Source of the DNA: an uncultured Thiohalocapsa sp.
GTDB lineage: Bacteria; Pseudomonadota; Gammaproteobacteria; Chromatiales; Chromatiaceae
Assembly: GCF_913063425.1 (NCBI RefSeq)
Contig: NZ_CAJXYK010000029.1
Location: forward strand, 1-64,000
Reading direction: 5' to 3'
Length of the DNA: 64,000 nt
Under the pieces are notes generated by a model, which made no database searches, had not been told where the DNA came from, and saw only the letters and a list, made by a program, of their open reading frames with translations. This document shows, piece after piece, positions 30,507 through 37,550 of the stretch. A program made the position numbers and the translations under genes. The number at the start of each line of letters is the position of its first letter. Position 1 is the stretch's first letter.

Positions 30507-32404
30507 GCCGGGTCCTCCAACGGGAACAGACAGCGCACGCGCCGACCATCGCCGTGATCGGTGAGCGCCGGCTCATCGCCCCGGCACACCCGCTGCACCC
30601 GCGGACACCGGTGCGCGAAGCGGCAGCCCGTCAGCTGCGCACCCGGCGCGGGCGGCTCCCCGGTCAGCACCGCCAGCGCCTTGTCCGGCCGACCCAGCTC
30701 CGGGGTGGCGCCGAGCAGTGCGGCGGTGTACGGATGCGCGGGCCGGCGCAGCAGCGCGCTGAGGGGCGCATCCTCGACGATGCGTCCGGCGTACATCACC
30801 AGCACCCGCTCGCAGAGCGCCGCCACCAGCGCCAGGTCGTGGCTCACGAACAGGAGCGCCCGGCCCTGCTCGTCACAGAGCCGGCGCAGCAGTTGCAGGA
30901 TCTCCCGCTGCACCGTGACATCGAGCGCCGTGGTGGCTTCGTCGGCAATGAGCAGGTCCGGCCCGTGGGCGAGCGCCAGCGCAATGGCCACGCGCTGGCG
31001 CTGGCCGCCGGAGAGCTCGTGCGGAAAGCGCCGCAGCAGCCCCGGCACCTGCTCGAGCCCCACCATGCGCACCAGCGCCTGCGTGGTGTACGCGGCCTCC
31101 TCGCCATGCGCGCGGCGCGCCTCCCGCAGCTGGGCGCCGACCCGAAACAGCGGGTCCAGGGCCGTCAGCGGCTCCTGCGGCACATAGGCGATGCGCCGCC
31201 CGCGCAGGTCCCGCAACACCGCCGCACTCAGCCCCATCAGTGTCCTCCCCCGCAGGCGGACATCCCCCCGCTGGCTCACCCCCGCCGGCAGCAGGCGCAG
31301 CAGGGCAAGTGCCGTCAGCGTCTTGCCGCAGCCGGACTCCCCCACCAGGGCCACCCGCTCGCCCGGCCGCAGGTGGAAATCCACGCCCGCCACCGCCGGC
31401 AGCGGTCCTTCCGGGCCGCTCACGTCGACGCCAAGGTCCCGCACGGTGAGCAGCGGCGGGGTGGGATCGTGCTCATGGGTCTGCGGCGCCCGGGAGTCCG
31501 CTGCCCGGGACGGGGACACCTGGGCGGGTGCCGCCGGCCGCGGCGGCGACCAGCGCGGGTCCAGCAGATCCCGCAGCCCGTCCCCCAGCAGGTTGATGCC
31601 CACCACCAGCAGCAGGATCAGCAACCCCGGCAGCACCGCCACCCGTGGATAGGTGGTGAGGAATTCCCGACCCTCGCCGAGCATGCTGCCCAGGTCCGCC
31701 GCCGGCGGCTGGGCACCGAGCCCCAGAAAGCTCAGCCCCGCTGTCTCCAGCACCATCCAGCCGAGGGTGGTGGTCATGAGCAGCAGCAGGGTCGGCGCCA
31801 GGTTCGGCAGCACCTCCCGGGCCAGAATGGCCGGCTCGCCATGGCCCGCCAGCCTTGCCGCGGCGATGTAGTCCTGGTGGCGAATGTCCAGCGCCGCGCC
31901 CCGCATGGCGCGGGCGAAGAAGGGCACATTGGCCACCGCAATGGCCAGCATGGCGTTGCCGAGCCCGGGCCCCAAGGCGGCGACGATGGCCAGCGCCAGC
32001 AGCAGGTAGGGGAAGGCCATGAGCACGTCCACACCGCGCATCACCACCCCGTCCAGCAGCCGGCCGAGCCAGGCCGCCGCGAGCCCGAGCAGCCCGCCCA
32101 CCAGCGCCGCAATCAGCGTCGCCAGCGCACCCACGGCGATGCTGGCCCGCGCGCCCCACAGGAGCCGCGACAACAGGTCCCGGCCCAGGTGGTCGGTGCC
32201 CAGCAGGTGCCCGGCCGACAGCGCCGGCTGCATGCGCCCGGCCGGCGCCGTCAGCGTCGGGTCCGGCAGCGGCAGCAGCGGCGCGGCGAGCGCCGGCAGC
32301 AGCACCAGGGCCAGCAGCCCGAGGCCCGCCAGGGCACCCGGGTGTCGGCGCAGGCGCAGCAGCCCGGCGGCGCTGGCGGGCGATCCTGTCACAGCCATGC
32401 TCAT
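30503..32404 (-). CDS. ABC permease (DppC-like) fused to ATPase (DppD-like)
   Basis: A 633-residue fusion. Residues about 1-275 form a DppC/NikC-type permease: six hydrophobic helices, HLLGTDHLGRDLLSRLLWGA near 67, and the EAA loop AARLAGHGEPAILAREVLPN; the domain closes with GDGLRDLLDPRW. A 45-residue Pro-rich linker leads to an ATPase (about 320-633) with Walker A LVGESGCGKTLTALALL, signature LSGGQRQRVAIALAL, Walker B LLIADEATTALDVT and the C-terminal HPYTAALLGATPELGRPD and CRFAHRCPRVQRVC elements of oligopeptide ATPases. The joined order is found elsewhere as a single annotated permease/ATP-binding protein. The ATG at 32404 overlaps the DppB stop (ATGA). Confidence 0.9.
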   Translation of the reverse strand: MSMAVTGSPASAAGLLRLRRHPGALAGLGLLALVLLPALAAPLLPLPDPTLTAPAGRMQPALSAGHLLGTDHLGRDLLSRLLWGARASIAVGALATLIAALVGGLLGLAAAWLGRLLDGVVMRGVDVLMAFPYLLLALAIVAALGPGLGNAMLAIAVANVPFFARAMRGAALDIRHQDYIAAARLAGHGEPAILAREVLPNLAPTLLLLMTTTLGWMVLETAGLSFLGLGAQPPAADLGSMLGEGREFLTTYPRVAVLPGLLILLLVVGINLLGDGLRDLLDPRWSPPRPAAPAQVSPSRAADSRAPQTHEHDPTPPLLTVRDLGVDVSGPEGPLPAVAGVDFHLRPGERVALVGESGCGKTLTALALLRLLPAGVSQRGDVRLRGRTLMGLSAAVLRDLRGRRIAYVPQEPLTALDPLFRVGAQLREARRAHGEEAAYTTQALVRMVGLEQVPGLLRRFPHELSGGQRQRVAIALALAHGPDLLIADEATTALDVTVQREILQLLRRLCDEQGRALLFVSHDLALVAALCERVLVMYAGRIVEDAPLSALLRRPAHPYTAALLGATPELGRPDKALAVLTGEPPAPGAQLTGCRFAHRCPRVQRVCRGDEPALTDHGDGRRVRCLFPLEDPA

Positions 32405-33366
32405 GCGGCGGCGGTGCGCCGGTCCAGCGCGTGCTGGGCCAGGTCCGTCGCCAGGTTCACCAGCACATAGGCCGTCGCCAGCACCAGCACACCGCCCTGC
32501 ACCAGCAGCAGGTCCCGGGCGGCGATGGCATCCACCAGGAGCCGGCCCAGCCCGGGCCACTGGAAGATGGTCTCGATGTAGACGGCGCCCCCCAGCACGA
32601 AGCCGGCTTGCAGCCCGATGACCGGCATGACCCGCGCCAGCACCCCCTTCAGCGCATGCACCAGCAGGATGCGGCGCTCCGTCAGCCCGCGCGCCCGGCA
32701 CAGCCGGATGTGATCCGCCGCCAGCACCTCCAGCGCGGCACCGCGGCCGATGCGCCCGATGACGCTGGCGGCCACCAACGCCAGGCTCAGGCTCGGCAGC
32801 AGCAAATGGCGCAGCACGTCGGCGGTGAGCAACGCCGCTCCCGGGTCCCTGAGCCAGGGGGTGATCATGCCGCTCGCGGGCAGCCAGCCGAGCCAGACCG
32901 CAAACAGCAGGATCAGCAGCAGCCCGAGCCAGAACGGCGGCAGCGAGATGCCGAGCAGCACGCTGAGGGTCACCAGCCGGTCCGTCGTCCGGTTGTGCCG
33001 CAGCGCCGCAAGCAGCCCCGCCGCGAGCCCGAGCACCGCACCCAGCACCAGCGCCGCCGCCGCCAGCAGCAGCGTCGGCCCCAGGCGCTCCAGCACCGCA
33101 TCCGCCACCGGCCGCTCCAGCGACACCGAGCGACCCATGTCCCCCTTTAGGACGCCGGCGAGCCAGTCGAGCCAGCGCCGCCACCAGGGCTGGTCCAGGG
33201 CCAGCTCCGCGCGCAGCTCGGCGAGGCGCTCCGGCGTCGCATAGGGGCCGAGGATGGCGAGCGCCGGATCACCCGGCACCAGCGCCATCACCGCGAACAC
33301 CACCAGCGAGACGCCGAGCAGCACGGGCAGCAGCAGCAACAGCCGCCTGACGACGTAGCCCCCCAT
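32401..33366 (-). CDS. ABC transporter permease (DppB/NikB-like)
   Basis: A 321-residue inner-membrane permease of the oligopeptide/nickel type. The N-terminal RRLLLLLPVLLGVSLVVFAVM helix and the following VPGDPA are characteristic; helices follow at about 97-117, 132-152, 170-190, 240-260 and 285-305. The EAA loop reads DHIRLCRARGLTERRILLVH near 228-247. The start at 33366 (MGGYVVRR) is preferred over the longer frame, which would add an Arg-rich, non-family extension. It lies 34 bp after the MFS gene and overlaps the fusion gene by four bases. Confidence 0.9.
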   Translation of the reverse strand: MGGYVVRRLLLLLPVLLGVSLVVFAVMALVPGDPALAILGPYATPERLAELRAELALDQPWWRRWLDWLAGVLKGDMGRSVSLERPVADAVLERLGPTLLLAAAALVLGAVLGLAAGLLAALRHNRTTDRLVTLSVLLGISLPPFWLGLLLILLFAVWLGWLPASGMITPWLRDPGAALLTADVLRHLLLPSLSLALVAASVIGRIGRGAALEVLAADHIRLCRARGLTERRILLVHALKGVLARVMPVIGLQAGFVLGGAVYIETIFQWPGLGRLLVDAIAARDLLLVQGGVLVLATAYVLVNLATDLAQHALDRRTAAA

Positions 33367-33400
33367 ACCGAACCGCCTGCCGCAGCGCCGACCCGCGCGC

Positions 33401-34714
33401 TCAGCCCGCCACCAGCGGACCCCGCGGCGGCGGCGGCACGGCGGCGGCAGCCTGCCGGCCACCGGCCACGTCCACCCGCCACAGCAGCGCCGCGCCGATC
33501 AGGAACAGGAGCAGGATGGGCAGCAGCGAGAAGCGCGGATCACCGGCGAGGGCCGCCGTGGTGCCCACCAGAAAAGGCCCCAGCACCGCAGCGAACTTGC
33601 CCACCATGTTGTAGAAGCCGAACAGCTCGGCTGTCTGCCCGGCCGGAATCAGCCCGGCGAAGAGCGCCCGGCTCAGCGCCTGGATACCGCCCTGCACCAG
33701 CCCGATGGTGGCGGCGAGCGCGTAGAAATGCTCCACCCGGGTCATCTGCGTGGCCGCCAGCACCACCAGCACATAGACGCCGATGGCCACCAGGATGGCC
33801 GGCTTGGGCCCGAAGCGCGCCCCCAGCCGCCCGAACACCAGCGCCGCCGGAAAGCCCACGAACTGGGTGATCAGCAGCGCCACCATCAGGCTCGAGGACT
33901 CGAAGCCCAGATCCAGCCCGTACTTGACGGCCATGAACATGATGGTGTCCACGCCGTCGATGTAGAACCAATAGGCGAGCAGGAACAGAAAGGTGTTCGG
34001 CAGCTGGCGGATCTGCCGGAAGGTCCGGCCGAGCTCCTGGAACGCACCCACCGCCGCGCCGCGCAGCGAGCGCCGCCCGAGACCCCGGCTCTCCGGCACG
34101 AACAGCGCCAGCGGCACGGCGAACACCGCCCACCACAGCGCCACGCCGAGGAAGGCCGCCCGCACCGCCGCGCCCTCGTCCGCAAAGCCGAAGGTCCCCG
34201 GCGAGAGCACCATGACCACGTTGACGGCAAACAGCAGCCCACCGCCCAGGTAGCCCAGCGCATAGGCGAGCGACGACGCCCGCTCATAGTCCGCCGGCGC
34301 CGCAACGTCGGTAATCAGTGCATCGTTGAAGATATTGCCGCCGAAGAAGCCCAGCAGCCCCGCGAGGTACAACAGCAGCGCCCCCTGCCAGTGCCCGGCC
34401 CCGAGCCAGAACAGCGCCGCCGTGGCCAGCACCCCGAGCAGCGTAAAGCCGAGGAGAAAACGCTTCTTGGCCCCGAGCTGGTCCGCCAGGGCCCCCAGCA
34501 CCGGCGCCGTCAGCACCAGGATCAGACTCGCCGCGCTGGACGTGTACCCGAGCCACTGCGTGCTCTGGGCATCCGACAGCTCCCGCGCCCAGAACTGCGC
34601 GAAGAACACCGGAAAGAAGCCCGCGATCACCACCGTCGCAAAGGCCGAGTTGGCCCAGTCGTAGACGGCCCAGGCGAGGACTTTGGACGCGGGGCGAGAC
34701 AAGACAGACAGCAC
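33401..34714 (-). CDS. MFS transporter of the UMF1/Atg22-like type
   Basis: A 437-residue membrane protein with twelve predicted helices. The start LSRPASKVLAWAVYDWANSA followed by FATVVIAGFFPVFF is the signature of the UMF1 (Atg22-like vacuolar effluxer) group, continued by ALADQLGAKKRFLLGF near 85 and RASSLAYALGYLGGGLLF near 145. Transport substrate is unknown; members are often tied to amino-acid or solute efflux. It is the first gene of the ABC transporter transcript. Its first 68 codons (34511-34714) lie inside the long direct repeat and recur as a fragment at 44796-44999, whereas this copy is complete. Confidence 0.9.
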   Translation of the reverse strand: MLSVLSRPASKVLAWAVYDWANSAFATVVIAGFFPVFFAQFWARELSDAQSTQWLGYTSSAASLILVLTAPVLGALADQLGAKKRFLLGFTLLGVLATAALFWLGAGHWQGALLLYLAGLLGFFGGNIFNDALITDVAAPADYERASSLAYALGYLGGGLLFAVNVVMVLSPGTFGFADEGAAVRAAFLGVALWWAVFAVPLALFVPESRGLGRRSLRGAAVGAFQELGRTFRQIRQLPNTFLFLLAYWFYIDGVDTIMFMAVKYGLDLGFESSSLMVALLITQFVGFPAALVFGRLGARFGPKPAILVAIGVYVLVVLAATQMTRVEHFYALAATIGLVQGGIQALSRALFAGLIPAGQTAELFGFYNMVGKFAAVLGPFLVGTTAALAGDPRFSLLPILLLFLIGAALLWRVDVAGGRQAAAAVPPPPRGPLVAG

Positions 34715-35054
34715 GGGTGGCTTCGGTTGGAGAGTGGGGTTAAACCAGGGCTGAGGGCTGAGGGCTGAGGGCTGAGGGCTGAGGGCAGGATCGATGCCGG
34801 CGGCAGGCGACGCAAGAGCCCAGCCCAGGCCATCGCCCCCTGCATTGCAGCCCTTTCCACGCCTGTGTCGCTCTTTTTACCATGTCGGCACGCGCCGCTG
34901 GAGTCGCACAGGGTGGCTCCGACGCTGCGGCCGAGCTCCCGGGGCGCGTACACTCGCAGGATATCCTGTGCGTGCGTCGCCGGCGCCTCCTGCTTACCCT
35001 GAGAGTGCACGGCAGCGCACGCCAAGCGGCCCGCAGAAACTAGACGTGAGACCC
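34715..35054. other. Intergenic region with promoter-side repeats (copy A)
   Basis: This 340-bp stretch between the MFS and antitoxin starts contains the GGGCTGA tandem repeat (34748-34786) and a moderately AT-rich part around 34870. It probably contains the divergent promoters of both genes. No other gene is supported; longer in-frame extensions of the antitoxin are low-complexity. Confidence 0.5.
34748..34786 (+). repeat. GGGCTGA heptamer, five tandem units (copy A)
   Basis: Five perfect GGGCTGA units plus GGGC. Such heptamer arrays expand and contract by slippage, yet both copies of the long repeat carry the same number. Confidence 0.9.
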
Positions 35055-35303
35055 ATGCAGGCCATCGAGCTCGAACTCGACATCGACGAAAGCCGCGAGA
35101 TCCAACTCAAGCTCCCGCACCATGTGAGCCCCGGCAAGGCAAGGGTGCTGGTATTCTGCGAGCAGCCCGACGCGCACGCCGACGCCGAGCAGACTGCGGC
35201 CCGACGGCGACTAAAGTTCGGCCAGTTCCCCGGGGCGGCGACCATGAGCCCGGACTTCGATGATCCCCTGCCCGACGAATTTTGGCTCAGCGGCGACCCG
35301 TGA
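35055..35303 (+). CDS. VapB-like (DUF2281-type) antitoxin, copy A
   Basis: An 82-residue antitoxin-type protein. The N-terminus MQAIELELDIDESREIQLKL and then PHHVSPGKARVLVFCEQ form the small DNA-binding beta module, and the C-terminal arm RRRLKFGQFPGAATMSPDFD followed by DPLPDEFWLSGDP is the toxin-wrapping tail seen in VapB partners of PIN toxins (fG...g.m..DFd.PLPdeFW). The start at 35055 is preceded by GTGAGA. The toxin that should follow is only a stump (35300-35383), so this antitoxin is an orphan. Confidence 0.78.
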   Translation: MQAIELELDIDESREIQLKLPHHVSPGKARVLVFCEQPDAHADAEQTAARRRLKFGQFPGAATMSPDFDDPLPDEFWLSGDP

Positions 35304-35383
35304 AGAGCCTGCGCGATACAGACGCCCTACCCTGGCTGAACGCCGACAGAAGCCGGCATCGACCGTTGGCTGCCTCCGCATGA
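35300..35383 (+). pseudogene. PIN-domain toxin stump, copy A
   Basis: The GTG overlapping the antitoxin stop (GTGA, the usual VapBC coupling) opens 27 codons, VKSLRDTDALPWLNADRSRH then RPLAASA, ending in TGA. The start resembles the PIN-domain N-terminus (LLDTHALLWWL.D..R) with the first acidic residue kept. The rest of the toxin (about 100 residues) is missing and mod starts 29 bp later. Confidence 0.6.
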
Positions 35384-35411
35384 CCGACAATCAGAAGCAG
35401 AAAGTCCACCC

Positions 35412-37547
35412 GTGTCTCGACTGACAGAGCTGTTGGCACAGGCCAAAGCCAAAGACCCGCAACTGGGCGCGGACCTGGAGCGGGAATTCAAGATACTCTC
35501 CGCCCGCCGCGCCTTCGGGCTCAACTTCGAGCGCCACCGGCCGGAAGCCGCGGAGCTGCCGCAGACCCCCGTACGCAGGGGCGACAAGGTGCGGCTGCTG
35601 CCGTCCAGAGGGTCGGGCAACAAAGGGGATCAGCGCCTCTGGCGGGTCACGGCAGTCCAGGGCACAGGCGAAGAGCGCGCGGCAAAGATCCAGGCGCTCG
35701 GCGCCGACACCCCCGAGACCTGCCGGGTGCCGGTGGCGGATCTGGTGGTGGTCGCAGAGTTCCGGGACCTGATCTATCCCGGCCTCGTCAGCACCGGCCG
35801 GGTGGAACGCGGCGGCGACAAGCCCTGCCACACCGTCATCAACGGCGAGAACTATCTGGCCTTGCGCGCGCTCACCTACACCCATCGCGGCAGGATCGAC
35901 GCGATCTACATCGACCCGCCCTACAACACCGGCGCCAAGGACTGGAAGTACAACAACGATTACGTCGAGGCCGATGATGCCTATCGGCACAGCAAGTGGC
36001 TGGCGATGATGGAGCGGCGGTTGAAGCTGGCGAAGGAATTGCTGAATCCCGCGAGATCTATCTTGATTGTCACCATTGACGAAAAAGAGGTGAACCGGCT
36101 GGGGCTGCTATTGGAGCAGATGTTCCCGAATGCTCGGGCTCAGCTGGTCACAATCGTGATCAATGCACCAGGACAATCACGTGACCAACAATTGGCCCGT
36201 GTTGATGAGTATGCGTTTTTCCTCTTTTTTGGAGAGGCGAGAGCAGTTGCAGGACCAGACGACCTGCTGAACGAGAAGACCTCGCATAATCCTGCCGTCG
36301 TGCGCTGGGAGTCCCTGCTGCGCAGTGGGACCAACTCGCGCCGCGCAGACCGTCCCGCTCTTTTCTATCCAATCTACACTGACTCAGCAACCAACCGTGT
36401 CATTGGCGTTGGTGAATCCAAGGAACTGGCAGTACCGAGGGACGCATGGGAGGTTCCAGCAGGAGCTAGAGCTATCTGGCCCCTAAAGAGTGATGGCTCT
36501 GAAGGTAATTGGCGCGCATCTCAAAAATATTTGATCGACCTCTTGAGTCAAGGGTATGCCAGAATCGGCTCAATTCGTGAAGATGAAGGCAGAGGAACGG
36601 TATGGTATCTGGGGAAGTCTGCAATAAGCAAGATCAGCACCGGCGAATTCAGAGTTGTTGGGAAGCATGACTGCGGCGCGGTACTTGTGGAACCAGCGAA
36701 GGACACAAAACCTAGAACCGTGATACCAAAAACGGTTTGGAGTCGGCCCTCCCACCACGCTGGTTGGCACGGGAGCGCTATGGTGCGCGCACAACTCCCA
36801 GGTCGCTCCTTCCCGTTTCCAAAGTCACTCTACGCGGTCGAGGACGCACTGCGCATCGCTGTTGGCAATTCTCACAGAGCCGTGATCCTCGATTTTTTCG
36901 CCGGCTCCGGCACCACCGCCCACGCCGTGATGCGCCTGAACCGCCAGGACGGCGGCCGGCGCCAGTGCATCCTAGTGACGAACAACGAGGTCGGCGCGGA
37001 CGAGCAGAAGGCGCTGCGAGCGCAGGGGCTTCGACCCGGCGACCCGGAGTGGGAGCAACAGGGCATCTGCGAGCACATCACCAAGCCCAGGGTGCAGGCG
37101 GTCATCACGGGCTGCACGCCGGAGGGCGAGCCGATTCAGGGCGACTACAAGTTCACTGACCAGTTCCCGATGGCCGAGGGCTTTGCCGAGAACGCGGAAT
37201 TCTTTACGCTGACCTTCGAGAACTCCGTCGCGGTGGACCACAACCTGGCCTTTGCGCGCATCGCGCCGCTTTTGTGGCTGCGCGCCGGGAGCGAGGGCCG
37301 GCGCATCGATGCACTACCGGAGGCGGGCTTTGCGCTGGCGGACACCTATGCGCTGCTGGCGGACCTCGATGCCGTCGCGCCCTTCTGCGCGGCGGTGGCG
37401 GCGGCGCCGGGACTTCGCATCGCCTACATCGTCACGGACGACGCCGGGCGCTTCCAGGCGGTGGCCCGCTGCCTGCCGGCGGGGGTGGAGCCGCTGCGGC
37501 TGTATGAGTCCTACCTCACGAACTTCCAGTTCGCCAACGGAGACTGA
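35412..37547 (+). CDS. mod: Type III restriction-modification methyltransferase (Mod), copy A
   Basis: A 711-residue DNA methyltransferase of the beta-class type III Mod kind. The catalytic DPPYNTG is at residues 168-174 and the AdoMet-binding DFFAGSGTTAHAVMRLN near 494-510, in the order catalytic-then-binding typical for this class. The stretch between (codons for about 210-480, 36040-36850) is the target recognition region and is visibly lower in GC than the flanks, as is common for such exchanged domains. The start is the GTG at 35412. The stop is followed three bases later by res. Expected product: N6-methyladenine at an asymmetric site; specificity cannot be read from the sequence. Confidence 0.92.
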   Translation: MSRLTELLAQAKAKDPQLGADLEREFKILSARRAFGLNFERHRPEAAELPQTPVRRGDKVRLLPSRGSGNKGDQRLWRVTAVQGTGEERAAKIQALGADTPETCRVPVADLVVVAEFRDLIYPGLVSTGRVERGGDKPCHTVINGENYLALRALTYTHRGRIDAIYIDPPYNTGAKDWKYNNDYVEADDAYRHSKWLAMMERRLKLAKELLNPARSILIVTIDEKEVNRLGLLLEQMFPNARAQLVTIVINAPGQSRDQQLARVDEYAFFLFFGEARAVAGPDDLLNEKTSHNPAVVRWESLLRSGTNSRRADRPALFYPIYTDSATNRVIGVGESKELAVPRDAWEVPAGARAIWPLKSDGSEGNWRASQKYLIDLLSQGYARIGSIREDEGRGTVWYLGKSAISKISTGEFRVVGKHDCGAVLVEPAKDTKPRTVIPKTVWSRPSHHAGWHGSAMVRAQLPGRSFPFPKSLYAVEDALRIAVGNSHRAVILDFFAGSGTTAHAVMRLNRQDGGRRQCILVTNNEVGADEQKALRAQGLRPGDPEWEQQGICEHITKPRVQAVITGCTPEGEPIQGDYKFTDQFPMAEGFAENAEFFTLTFENSVAVDHNLAFARIAPLLWLRAGSEGRRIDALPEAGFALADTYALLADLDAVAPFCAAVAAAPGLRIAYIVTDDAGRFQAVARCLPAGVEPLRLYESYLTNFQFANGD

Positions 37548-37550
37548 GCC

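Noticed and set aside
34748-34786. GGGCTGA array as iterons of an origin
   Set aside because: Seven-base units with no AT-rich stretch beside them, no Rep gene and no DnaA boxes; more likely a slippage repeat.
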